NCBI GenBank assembly: GCA_030706605.1
Contig: JAUZOE010000039.1
Span: 1 to 41,127 of the forward strand
Length of the DNA: 41,127 bases
Direction of reading: 5' to 3'
Origin: Bacteroidota bacterium
GTDB taxonomy: Bacteria; Bacteroidota; Bacteroidia; Chitinophagales; Chitinophagaceae
This document shows positions 9,151 to 17,184 of the stretch, one piece after another. The notes beneath the pieces are model-generated. The model saw nothing but the letters and a program-made list of their open reading frames with translations. It was not told the origin of the DNA and did no database searches. Position 1 is the first letter of the stretch. The number at the start of each line of letters is the position of its first letter. A program made the translations under genes and the position numbers.

Positions 9151-9192
9151 AGAAATGGAAATTTTTTTATTTAAATAAAAATTCCCATTTCT
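9151..9192 (-). terminator. AT-rich hairpin downstream of ispG
   Basis: Positions 9151-9166 pair with 9177-9192 over 16 bp with one mismatch (9159/9184), leaving a 10-nt loop. The stem lies 70 bp past the ispG stop and about 90 bp upstream of nadB. It has no clean trailing T-run, so it may be a weak terminator, an RNA-stabilising hairpin or simply AT-rich symmetry. Confidence 0.35.
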
Positions 9193-9263
9193 TGAACACT
9201 ACCATATCGTCATACAGCTAATTAAGATACTATTACAAAATAAAATATCCCCTAAGTTTAATA

Positions 9264-11249
9264 TTAGGAGATTACGGCTAACATTGGTTCTACCCATACA
9301 CTATTTTCTTTTAGCAAACCAATGAGTTCATCAACTGCAGTTGCTTCAGGCACATTTCTTTTTACTATTTCCTTCCCTTTATACAAAGTGATCTTACCGG
9401 GGCCGCTACCTACATATCCAAAATCGGCATCCGCCATTTCTCCGGGACCGTTTACGATACAACCCATGATGGCGATTTTTAAACCCTTTAAGTGATTGGT
9501 AACAGCCCTGATTTTAGCGGTTGTTTCCTGAAGATCAAAAAGCGTTCGGCCACAACTTGGGCAACTGATGTATTCAGTTTTAGAAATTCTTGTCCGGCTG
9601 GCCTGCAGAATTCCGAAAGCAATGGAATTAATCAATTTGTAATCAGGAATTTTATTTTTATTATTATAATGATCTCCAAGGCAAATTCCATTTCCAAAGC
9701 CATCAATGAATAAAGCACCTGTTTCTACTGCATAGTGAATAAGACTTTCGTCCATAGTATCTTTACTGCTATTGCAAATAAGGATTGCAGGATTTTTTAT
9801 ATCTCTATCATTTAATTCAAGAAACATTCTGCGTAAACTCTGCACTGCATTTTTGTTAGTTGTGCTTAAACAGATTACTGCAGTAGCATCATTTTTTATT
9901 TGGTTTAATAATTCTCCTTTATCAAAATGCAGATCATCTTTTGAATAGCAATCAAGCATGATAAAATTGAGAATAGAAGATTTTCCGATCCCCTCGTTAC
10001 GAAATTGTTGCTCATCAAATATGGGGAAACATTTTTCTTTATCCTCCGCATTTTTCCATGCATCAACATTATAAATAAGCTTTAAAGTGCCGGGCAAAGC
10101 AAATTCAATAATCGTATTACCGCAAAAAATAAAATCAGCAGCCATATCGCCAATATTCCATTTATCAGTCGCCAGGTCATATTGATAACCGATATCCCTG
10201 AGATCTTCTGGGGTGATTTTATTTTTTTTGCTGAAATCCGCAATCACAACAGGCACATTCTTTCCTCCAAAATTTTGTATTGAAAAAGTTTTTCGTATGT
10301 ACGCAGATGTTGTTACCTGGGCTAACCTGTAAACATTTTCTATGGGTGGCAGGTTGGAAGGGATATTTGAAGTATATCTTTTTATTATATTTTTACAAAC
10401 GGGAAGTTCGAATTCCGGATCTTCAGTAAGTGAAACACGGATGGTATCACCAATGCCATCTTCCAGCAAAGTGCCAATGCCAATTGCAGATTTTATTCTT
10501 CCATCTTCGCCATCGCCTGCTTCTGTAACACCCAGGTGTAAAGGATAATTATGCCCCAGTTCTGAATACATGTTTTCAATTAATAAACGGTAAGCTTCCA
10601 CCATTACTATTGGATTGCTGCTTTTCATACTGAGTACAATGTTGTAGTAATTTTCACTCTCGGCTATACGTAAAAATTCCATTGCGCTTTCAACCATTCC
10701 GATAGCAGTATCGCCATAGCGGCTCATGATTCTATCGCTTAATGACCCATGATTGGTGCCGATTCGCATAGCTGTACCATATTCTTTGCAGATTTTTACC
10801 AGGGGGATAAAACGATTTCTTATTCTTTCTATTTCTTCTTCATAATCGGCATCAGAATATTCAATTAATTCAAATTTTTTCTTATCCACGTAATTGCCGG
10901 GATTCACTCTTACTTTCTCCACAATGCGAGCGGCAATTTCTGCAGCGTTTGGTGTAAAATGAATATCAGCAACCAGTGGTGTGGTATAACCTCTTTTGCG
11001 TAATTCATTTTTGATATTGAGTAAATTTTCTGCTTCTTTTTTGGAAGGTGCTGTGATACGGATTAATTCTGAACCTGCATTGATACATCGAATACTTTGT
11101 TCTACAGTGGCCTGTGTATTCATGGTATCCGTTGTAGTCATTGTTTGTATGCGGATAGGATGAAAATTTCCCAGTAATAAATCTCCTACTTTTACTTCAA
11201 GTGTTGTAAGTCTTTTATATTCTGTCAGGGATTCTGCATACAATTCCAT
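9264..11249 (-). CDS. ispG: 4-hydroxy-3-methylbut-2-enyl diphosphate synthase, long form
   Basis: IspG (GcpE) is a [4Fe-4S] enzyme that reduces methylerythritol cyclodiphosphate to HMBPP, the penultimate MEP-pathway step. The N-terminal TIM-barrel part (about 1-290) has IQTMTTTDT, ELIRITAPS and LVADIHFTP. The C-terminal iron-sulfur domain has CPSCGRTLFDLQ and GCIVNGPGE, supplying the cluster cysteines. Between them lies an inserted domain of about 250 residues, as in plants, Chlamydia and Bacteroidota, making 661 residues instead of the about 370 of E. coli. The ispF gene, three steps earlier in the sense of substrate supply, is 25 kb away in this window. Confidence 0.96.
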   Translation of the reverse strand: MELYAESLTEYKRLTTLEVKVGDLLLGNFHPIRIQTMTTTDTMNTQATVEQSIRCINAGSELIRITAPSKKEAENLLNIKNELRKRGYTTPLVADIHFTPNAAEIAARIVEKVRVNPGNYVDKKKFELIEYSDADYEEEIERIRNRFIPLVKICKEYGTAMRIGTNHGSLSDRIMSRYGDTAIGMVESAMEFLRIAESENYYNIVLSMKSSNPIVMVEAYRLLIENMYSELGHNYPLHLGVTEAGDGEDGRIKSAIGIGTLLEDGIGDTIRVSLTEDPEFELPVCKNIIKRYTSNIPSNLPPIENVYRLAQVTTSAYIRKTFSIQNFGGKNVPVVIADFSKKNKITPEDLRDIGYQYDLATDKWNIGDMAADFIFCGNTIIEFALPGTLKLIYNVDAWKNAEDKEKCFPIFDEQQFRNEGIGKSSILNFIMLDCYSKDDLHFDKGELLNQIKNDATAVICLSTTNKNAVQSLRRMFLELNDRDIKNPAILICNSSKDTMDESLIHYAVETGALFIDGFGNGICLGDHYNNKNKIPDYKLINSIAFGILQASRTRISKTEYISCPSCGRTLFDLQETTAKIRAVTNHLKGLKIAIMGCIVNGPGEMADADFGYVGSGPGKITLYKGKEIVKRNVPEATAVDELIGLLKENSVWVEPMLAVIS

Positions 11250-11272
11250 ATTCTTCAGATAATATTGAGTGG

Positions 11273-11280
11273 CAAAAATA
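11273..11280 (-). promoter_or_regulatory. -7 element upstream of ispG
   Basis: TATTTTTG on the minus strand fits TAnnTTTG exactly and lies 23 bp before the ispG ATG. No clear -33 TTTG is seen at the expected distance. Confidence 0.4.
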
Positions 11281-11355
11281 CGATTTAATGTGTTTGCGAT
11301 TAATTGGTTAATTATTTGATTAACTTATTATTATTACTTGGCTTTGAAAGAATTC

Positions 11356-13029
11356 TTACCAATCTTTTTCAGGACTGACTGGAGTTGCGGAGCCTCTCAT
11401 TTTATGAAGCCTGTCTTGTAGCGCTTTTTCATTTTCAAGAAGAGATTTTAGTTTTTCCTCTGCATCTTGTTTGGACATTTTTGAAGGTTGTGGCTTAGGT
11501 TCCCCCTTATTTTGCTGTGGCTGATTATTATTCTTTTGATTTTTGGGCTGCTGCTTTTTGTCTTTATTATCTTTATCGTCTTTTTTATTTTGCTGTTGCT
11601 TTTGTTGCTGTTTTTGTTCTTTTAAAGCCCGTTCAAGATTTTGACGGGCATCTTCATCATTGGGGTTTAGCAGCAATGCATTTTTATAAGCATTAATACT
11701 TTCAGGAAGTTTTTTTTCTTTTTGATACGCAACTCCTTCATTATAAAATGCCTGTTGTTTTATGGTGTTATCACTGGCATTTTGAACGGCGTTGTCATAA
11801 GATTTAGCAGCTTCTCCCGCATTGTTATTTCTATAAAGTGCATTGCCTAAATTATAGTTGGCTATCACATTTTTTTCTGAACTTTTTAAAGCATCACGGT
11901 ATTCTTTTTCGGCAGATTTAAAATCATTTTTTTCGTAAGCTTTATTGCCATTTATAATGGCAGATTTTGCTTTTTGTGAATAGGATGTATTGCTTATCAC
12001 CAGGAGAAATAAGACAGTTACAATATTTTTAATTTTCATTCTCTTCTTTTCTGCCATGAAAAATTCTAATAACAATAAAATGAATGCCGCTGCTAAAATA
12101 TATTGAAAATATTGCTCGAATGAAACGTAAGAGCTATCACTTAAAGAGGTCTGTTTACCCATCCCTGCCAATCTTTTTTTAATATTTCCAGCCACCTCTT
12201 CAGTATTAGTATAAAGCTGGTAAATGCCATTTCCTGCTTTAGCAATATCACTTAATTCTTCCTGGTTTAATTTTGAAATTACCATTTGACCCTGGGCATC
12301 TGTTTTATATTGACCGGTTGCAGGATCAGGTATTGGCGCTCCCTGTGGAGAACCAATGCCGATCGTATTTACCATGATTCCTTCCTTGGCTAATTGTTTA
12401 GTAACATTGATGGCATCTTCATCATGATCTTCACCATCGCTTAATAAAAGAACAGATTTATATGTTTTTTCTTTGGGATTAAAAGCAGAATAACACATTT
12501 TTAATGCATCGCTGATTACCGTACCCTGGGTGGGCACATCATTTGGTGACGCTGAGGCTAAATACATTTTGGCCGCAGAATGGTCGATGGTCATTGGCAT
12601 TTGCAAATAAGCCCGACCTGCAAATATTACCAGGCCTATTTTGTCATCAGGAGAATTATCAATGATTCTTGAAATAACCTGTTTGGCTCTTTCAAGCCTG
12701 TTGGGCTTAATGTCTTGCGCCAACATACTTTTGCTTACGTCAAGCGCAATCATTATATCCGATCCTTTTCGGTTTATTTTTTGAGTGCCGTCTGGCTTTA
12801 CCAAGCCGGCTACAGCAAATGCGCAAAGTGCAAATGCGAGAATAAATAAAATGAATTTTGTTAAAAATCTTTTAGATGAATATTGGGCTGTCAATTCTTT
12901 TACTAAAGCCGGATCTCCAATCTTCTTTGCTGTGTTTTTTTTCCACTTAACTACCAATATATACAATACGAATATTACCGGCAACGCGGCTAAGGCAATT
13001 AAATATTCTATGTATTGGAAATGGAGCAT
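11356..13029 (-). CDS. BatB-BatC fusion: membrane VWA protein joined to TPR protein
   Basis: Residues 1-330 are BatB-like: membrane segments near 10-27 and 55-76, a VWA domain with the MIDAS motif DVSKS at 97-101 and LLLSDGEDHDED near 200, and a third membrane segment near 306-325. Residue 331 starts a second protein: MKIKNIVTVLFLLVISNTSYSQ-like signal peptide, three TPR units, a Gln/Lys/Asn-rich linker and a terminal segment ending KDW, all as in BatC. The join is in frame with no stop between them. Bat proteins form an envelope VWA/TPR complex linked in Bacteroides to oxygen tolerance. The other bat genes here (moxR, DUF58, batA) are about 14 kb away; batD and batE are not next to this gene. 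Confidence 0.88.
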   Translation of the reverse strand: MLHFQYIEYLIALAALPVIFVLYILVVKWKKNTAKKIGDPALVKELTAQYSSKRFLTKFILFILAFALCAFAVAGLVKPDGTQKINRKGSDIMIALDVSKSMLAQDIKPNRLERAKQVISRIIDNSPDDKIGLVIFAGRAYLQMPMTIDHSAAKMYLASASPNDVPTQGTVISDALKMCYSAFNPKEKTYKSVLLLSDGEDHDEDAINVTKQLAKEGIMVNTIGIGSPQGAPIPDPATGQYKTDAQGQMVISKLNQEELSDIAKAGNGIYQLYTNTEEVAGNIKKRLAGMGKQTSLSDSSYVSFEQYFQYILAAAFILLLLEFFMAEKKRMKIKNIVTVLFLLVISNTSYSQKAKSAIINGNKAYEKNDFKSAEKEYRDALKSSEKNVIANYNLGNALYRNNNAGEAAKSYDNAVQNASDNTIKQQAFYNEGVAYQKEKKLPESINAYKNALLLNPNDEDARQNLERALKEQKQQQKQQQNKKDDKDNKDKKQQPKNQKNNNQPQQNKGEPKPQPSKMSKQDAEEKLKSLLENEKALQDRLHKMRGSATPVSPEKDW

Positions 13030-13159
13030 TTATTTTTGCTAAATTATAACTGAAAATTTATGAAGAAGTGTTAATTGTATTTAAAATTGCTGAATCGTTT
13101 ATTTCATGGATGCAAATCAATATACAGTTAGAAACGAGATAGTAATTCACTAATTGACT

Positions 13160-13972
13160 TTACATCTCTCCTTTAAAGAAACCTAATTCTTTTAGAATTC
13201 CTTTTGTAATATTCATTTCCGCTGTTTTCATATCAATATTTTTATCCGGCGATTTTGCAAGGGTAACAAAGAAATAAACGTGCCTGTTTTCTTCTATCCA
13301 TCCTACAACCCATCCTGTAGAATTATTATTTTCATCAATACCTAATCCTGTTTTATAACTTAATTTATAAAGGGTATTGTCGTCCATCAACATTACGTTT
13401 CTAACCATTTGCTGGGCAAATTTTTGAAAAGGAAGTTGATCAAAATATAATTTACTCATTAACCCGAGTTGTTCATCTGGCGAAATTTTCAAATGATTAT
13501 TTAGCCAGAAAGAATCAATAGGTCCATCAATATCTTTGTTGCCGTATTGGATTGAATCTATCCATAATTTCATCGTCTCTCTTCCAATTTGTCTGGCAAT
13601 TTCCTGGAAGTATGATGCTGAAGAAATCTGAAAAGCTTCTTTCATAGTAAGGCTTTTATTTTCTTCAGATTTTGTATTTGATAAACTGTCTTCTTTTATC
13701 ACCATGTTTTCATCGGTTATCTTCCCGGCTTGGATGCCTATTAAGGAGGTCATAATTTTAAAAGTAGATCCCGGTGATATCCTTTGGGTATCCAGGTTCA
13801 TATTATAAACCGTAATGCTGCCAGTTCGGTTATCCAATAAAGAGAAGCTTCCTTCAACATGGGCAGAGTCAAAATATTTCTTCAGATCATTATTGATTTT
13901 GGCTTTATTTACTGTGCATGATGCAAAGCAAAAGACAAAAAAAGGAACTAATAAAAAAAAAGTTTTATTCAT
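13160..13972 (-). CDS. Class D (OXA-like) beta-lactamase, lipoprotein
   Basis: Class D enzymes are serine beta-lactamases that use a carbamylated lysine. The motifs line up in order: STFK at 69-72 (nucleophile Ser69, Lys72), S-x-A at 117-119 just before YFQEIARQIG, YGN at 143-145, DSFWL at 153-157, KTG at 207-209 and GWVVGW at 220-225. OXA enzymes usually have S-x-V at the second motif, so Ala119 is a variation that could matter for carbamylation. A hydrophobic leader with lipobox FASC puts the lipidated cysteine at residue 19, predicting a membrane-anchored periplasmic enzyme. It lies 30 bp after the DUF3109 gene on the same strand. A BlaR-type sensor domain is less likely because no membrane receptor part is attached. 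Confidence 0.85.
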   Translation of the reverse strand: MNKTFFLLVPFFVFCFASCTVNKAKINNDLKKYFDSAHVEGSFSLLDNRTGSITVYNMNLDTQRISPGSTFKIMTSLIGIQAGKITDENMVIKEDSLSNTKSEENKSLTMKEAFQISSASYFQEIARQIGRETMKLWIDSIQYGNKDIDGPIDSFWLNNHLKISPDEQLGLMSKLYFDQLPFQKFAQQMVRNVMLMDDNTLYKLSYKTGLGIDENNNSTGWVVGWIEENRHVYFFVTLAKSPDKNIDMKTAEMNITKGILKELGFFKGEM

Positions 13973-14002
13973 GATAGCAGGGTCAATATTTAGTAAAGAG
14001 AT

Positions 14003-14581
14003 TTATTTTTTTTCTTTATAATGAAGAGCAGTCGCGTTTAGGGCTTCGAAAAAATCTTTTCCATATTTTCTTATGATGGGTTCTTTTAAAAATTGGTATA
14101 CCGGAACTTTCAATTTTTCTCCCAACTTGCATGCAGCACTACACAGGTCTTCGCGGGGTTCGTAATTGACTAATTCTGCTTTAGCGGTTTTTTTTATCCT
14201 GATGGGGAATAAATGGCAACTGATTGGTTTTTTCCAGGCAATTTCCCCATCATTATATGCCTGTTCTATTCCGCATTTCACTATTCCATTTGGATCTATA
14301 GTGCCATAAGCACACATTCCATTGCTGATAGTCGGAGTTACCCAGCCAAATTCCCTGTCATAGGTATATTTTCCTTCACGCTCAATATGCATTTTTCCTT
14401 CTTTGGTAAGATAGGGCAGGACAGCGTTGTATGCGTCTTCCAGTTCTTTTCGTTCACCCTTTTCCAAGGGCGCTCCAGCATCACCATCCACGCAACAACC
14501 TCCCTTGCACTTCACGAGGTCGCATACAAATTGCTCTTCAATTACCTGGTCACTTATAAGAATATCATCTATAACGATCAT
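14003..14581 (-). CDS. DUF3109 family cysteine-rich protein
   Basis: This 192-residue protein matches the DUF3109 family. Clustered cysteines occur at the N terminus (CDLVKCKGGCCVDGDAG) and further on in NGMCAYG, VKCGIEQAYNDG, ISCHLFPIRI and LCSAACKLGEKL, a pattern resembling the zinc/iron-binding YkgJ-type proteins. No signal peptide or membrane segment is seen, so it is probably cytoplasmic. It sits 30 bp upstream of the beta-lactamase gene in the same direction and probably shares its transcript. A -7 element ends only 4 nt before its ATG. Its biochemical function is unknown. Confidence 0.87.
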   Translation of the reverse strand: MIVIDDILISDQVIEEQFVCDLVKCKGGCCVDGDAGAPLEKGERKELEDAYNAVLPYLTKEGKMHIEREGKYTYDREFGWVTPTISNGMCAYGTIDPNGIVKCGIEQAYNDGEIAWKKPISCHLFPIRIKKTAKAELVNYEPREDLCSAACKLGEKLKVPVYQFLKEPIIRKYGKDFFEALNATALHYKEKK

Positions 14582-14585
14582 TTTG

Positions 14586-14593
14586 CAAAAGTA
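14586..14593 (-). promoter_or_regulatory. -7 element abutting the DUF3109 start codon
   Basis: TACTTTTG on the minus strand matches TAnnTTTG exactly. Only four bases (CAAA) separate it from the ATG at 14581, which would put the transcription start at or almost at the start codon. Confidence 0.5.
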
Positions 14594-14671
14594 TGAAAAA
14601 CACTCGTCCCTTAAATGGGAATCAAAGAAACTAATACCGGATTGAGAAAAATGATGGAGTATAATCTACAA

Positions 14672-15325
14672 TTATTTCCATTTTAATGTATTAATGATGT
14701 GCTTCATATCTTCCTGTAAAAAAGCATTTACCGGCCGCAAAGAATCTTCATTGGGAGTAACATCAAAATACAAAGCACCTCTTAAAAAATGATGCAGCGT
14801 GTCTGATAGAAAAAATTGTTTTGCCGTAGCCACATTTCCCAGGAGGCTGAAAAATATTCCTGAAATATGATTGGGTGTATGCATTACACTATCCTGTATA
14901 GAATAAGCTTTTATATCGTTTTTATAAGTCAGGTTATAAGCATCATTAACCATTTTTTCAAAATCATTTCTTCCTGTAGAGTCTCTGTAGCTACCTCCTT
15001 TGGTTTTTACTTTGTAATCTGAAATGCCTCCAATATTTTTATAGCTTATGTAAATTATTCCATTAAAAGAGGGAAATTCAATATTGATCCAATAGGGGTT
15101 TTTTGAAGCGGTATCAAAATATGAGGAATCCTTTGCTATTCTTGCATATACGGGATATTCAAAAGTATAGGGGTAGCCTGGTTCATCAAATGTGGTATAC
15201 TCTTTTTGAGGAAAATCAATTTTATAGTAACCTTGTTTTTTTGAGGTGTAGGTAGAGTTGCAACTTAAAAGAAAAATAATAAGAAACAAAGAAAAAATAT
15301 TTTTCAGCATGCCATTTTTTTTCAA
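14672..15325 (-). CDS. gldD: Gliding motility lipoprotein GldD
   Basis: GldD is an envelope lipoprotein required for gliding and type IX secretion in Flavobacterium. The protein has a lipoprotein leader ending in LLSC and the conserved body with YYKIDFPQKEY, YPYTFEYPVYA, NPYWINIEFPSFNG and a C-terminal HFLRGALYFDVTPNEDSLRPV block. The frame opens with TTG at 15325; an ATG at 15310 gives a compact leader (MLKNIFSLFLIIFLLSC) and may be the true start. It lies 11-26 bp after gldE, depending on the start. The gldD-gldE pair next to ssb and mutY is the arrangement known from other gliding Bacteroidota, which strengthens the call. Confidence 0.93.
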   Translation of the reverse strand: MKKNGMLKNIFSLFLIIFLLSCNSTYTSKKQGYYKIDFPQKEYTTFDEPGYPYTFEYPVYARIAKDSSYFDTASKNPYWINIEFPSFNGIIYISYKNIGGISDYKVKTKGGSYRDSTGRNDFEKMVNDAYNLTYKNDIKAYSIQDSVMHTPNHISGIFFSLLGNVATAKQFFLSDTLHHFLRGALYFDVTPNEDSLRPVNAFLQEDMKHIINTLKWK

Positions 15326-15336
15326 CGTAATTGTAT

Positions 15337-16674
15337 TTATGATTCTTCTTTTTGTTTTATAGTGATCTTAACTTTTTCAATTCGGTTTTTATTAATTTCA
15401 AGTGGCGTAAAAATATAATTATTGGTAATAAACTCCACATTTACTTTTGGAAATTCTCCGGCTATTTCTAAAACCAGGCCACCCAGTGAATCACTTTCTC
15501 CACGTAGAAGATCAAAAGTATTAGAGGGAATGTTAAGTATTTTACAAACATCCGGGATCATTGTTTTTCCTTCAAATATGTAATTGTAATCGTCCAGTTT
15601 TTTATTGCCACTTTGCTCGTCATCAAATTCGTCTTGGATGTCGCCTATAATTTCTTCCATAATATCTTCAAGCGTAACAATGCCTGAAGTACCTCCAAAT
15701 TCATCTACTACAACAGCAATGTGAATGCGTTTATTCCTGAAATCCTGCAGAAGGTCTTCGATTAATTTTTGTTCATGCACATAAAATACAGTCCGCATTA
15801 GCGGGTGCCAGTTAAAATTTTCATCCATGTTTAAATGTGGCAATAGATCCTTTGTATGTAACATGCCTACAATTTCATCCAGGTTGTTTTTGTAAACCGG
15901 TAATCTCGAATATGACATCTCACGGACTTTATTAATCACCTCTTTAAAAGAAGTATTCATTTCTATGCCGCTTACATCAAGTCGGGTACGTAAAGTTTGC
16001 TTCACTGTAGTATTGGCAAACTTACGTATCCCCTTTAAAATTTGTTTTTCTGCATTAGTAGCTTCATGTTCGGGTAATAAATCTATAGCATAATCCAGTT
16101 GAGTATCATCCATAGCGGATGAACCAGATTGGAAATTGTTTTCAATTTTATCACTCAGGTTAACTAGCCTGATGCTTATTTTGTAAAAAATATTGTTGAA
16201 AGCAGCAACTATCATTGAGGCAGAAGAGGCAAACCAAATTTTGTGATGAGTGGCCCATACTTTTGGGAGTACTTCACCAAACATCACTAAAAAAGTTGTA
16301 ACTACAATTACTTTTATTAAAAACTCTAGTATGGCATGGAAGCCAAGTGCATTTACCCATTCATTCATTAACGAATTTGAAATTAATATGATGCCTATGT
16401 TCACAAAGCAATTGGCAATAAGTATAGAAGCCAGTAGTGATTTAGGAGTCTCCAGCAAGGTTACAATCCTTTTGTAAGAGGGTTGTTGCCTTGTTTTAAG
16501 CATATTAATATCCTTAAATGTTAATGAAAAGAAAGCGACTTCTGAACCTGCTAATAAGAACGATAATAGGAACAGGATCAATAAAATAAAAATAAGAGTA
16601 ATCGTGGCAGCCGGAGTAATGGTTAAAATTGTAATCAATTGATGACTATTTTCAATGACCGAATGATAATCCAA
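15337..16674 (-). CDS. gldE: Gliding motility-associated protein GldE (CNNM/CorC-like)
   Basis: GldE supports GldD function and belongs to the CNNM/HlyC-CorC membrane family. Its 445 residues show about four hydrophobic segments in an N-terminal DUF21 region (about 20-200, with GSEVAFFSLT), a CBS pair (about 210-335, with SRLPVY and VDEFGGTSGIVTLEDIMEEIIGD split across it) and a C-terminal CorC/HlyC domain. The frame starts with TTG at 16674; no ATG occurs before the first membrane segment, so TTG is needed. It follows ssb by 59 bp and precedes gldD closely, so ssb-gldE-gldD probably form one transcript. Confidence 0.93.
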   Translation of the reverse strand: MDYHSVIENSHQLITILTITPAATITLIFILLILFLLSFLLAGSEVAFFSLTFKDINMLKTRQQPSYKRIVTLLETPKSLLASILIANCFVNIGIILISNSLMNEWVNALGFHAILEFLIKVIVVTTFLVMFGEVLPKVWATHHKIWFASSASMIVAAFNNIFYKISIRLVNLSDKIENNFQSGSSAMDDTQLDYAIDLLPEHEATNAEKQILKGIRKFANTTVKQTLRTRLDVSGIEMNTSFKEVINKVREMSYSRLPVYKNNLDEIVGMLHTKDLLPHLNMDENFNWHPLMRTVFYVHEQKLIEDLLQDFRNKRIHIAVVVDEFGGTSGIVTLEDIMEEIIGDIQDEFDDEQSGNKKLDDYNYIFEGKTMIPDVCKILNIPSNTFDLLRGESDSLGGLVLEIAGEFPKVNVEFITNNYIFTPLEINKNRIEKVKITIKQKEES

Positions 16675-16733
16675 AACAGAGATTTTAGTTAAAAATGCAA
16701 AATAATATTAAAAATATTTTTCCTGTTAAATTT

Positions 16734-17153
16734 TTATCCAGGTAGTTTTTCAATTCCTTTTTCGGAAGAATTTTCAGTTCCGGAAATAGGATCATGATGT
16801 TCTTCCCCGATGTGCCCATCTGCGCGTTTATCCAGCATTATCAGGTTTTCGGCAATAATTTCTGTTAATACCTTTCTATTGTGATCCCTGTCTTCCCAAT
16901 ACCTTGTTTTTAAGCGCCCTTCAATATAAACCAAACTGCTTTTATGCAGGTATTTCTGAGCAAGTTCTGCCAATCCCCGCCATAGTACAATGTTATGCCA
17001 TTCAGTTTGCGAAATTAATTTACCGTTCTTGTCTTTATAAGTTTCTGTAGTAGCCAACGGGAACTTTGATACGGGAATATTCCCTTCGAGAAATTGAATA
17101 TCCGGATCTTTACCCAAGTTGCCTATTAACATTACTTTGTTTACTCCACGCAT
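16734..17153 (-). CDS. ssb: Single-stranded DNA-binding protein
   Basis: SSB coats single-stranded DNA during replication and repair. The OB fold spans about residues 1-110, with the typical VNKVMLIGNLGKDPD start, WHNIVLWRGLAELAQKYL and the YIEGRLKTRYWED strand. The protein ends EKGIEKLPG. It therefore lacks the acidic DDDIPF-type tip that binds partner proteins in most SSBs. It may be a secondary SSB, or the tip role may be filled by another protein such as the DUF3127 product, which does end DDLPF. It is the first gene of the probable ssb-gldE-gldD unit and has the best promoter match in the window. Confidence 0.94.
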   Translation of the reverse strand: MRGVNKVMLIGNLGKDPDIQFLEGNIPVSKFPLATTETYKDKNGKLISQTEWHNIVLWRGLAELAQKYLHKSSLVYIEGRLKTRYWEDRDHNRKVLTEIIAENLIMLDKRADGHIGEEHHDPISGTENSSEKGIEKLPG

Positions 17154-17184
17154 TAGTTCCTGTTTTCTTCTGTTAAAAATTAGC

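Noticed and set aside
14213-14596. 127-codon plus-strand frame opposite the DUF3109 gene
   Set aside because: It is the shadow of a well-supported cysteine-rich gene on the other strand and has no family match.
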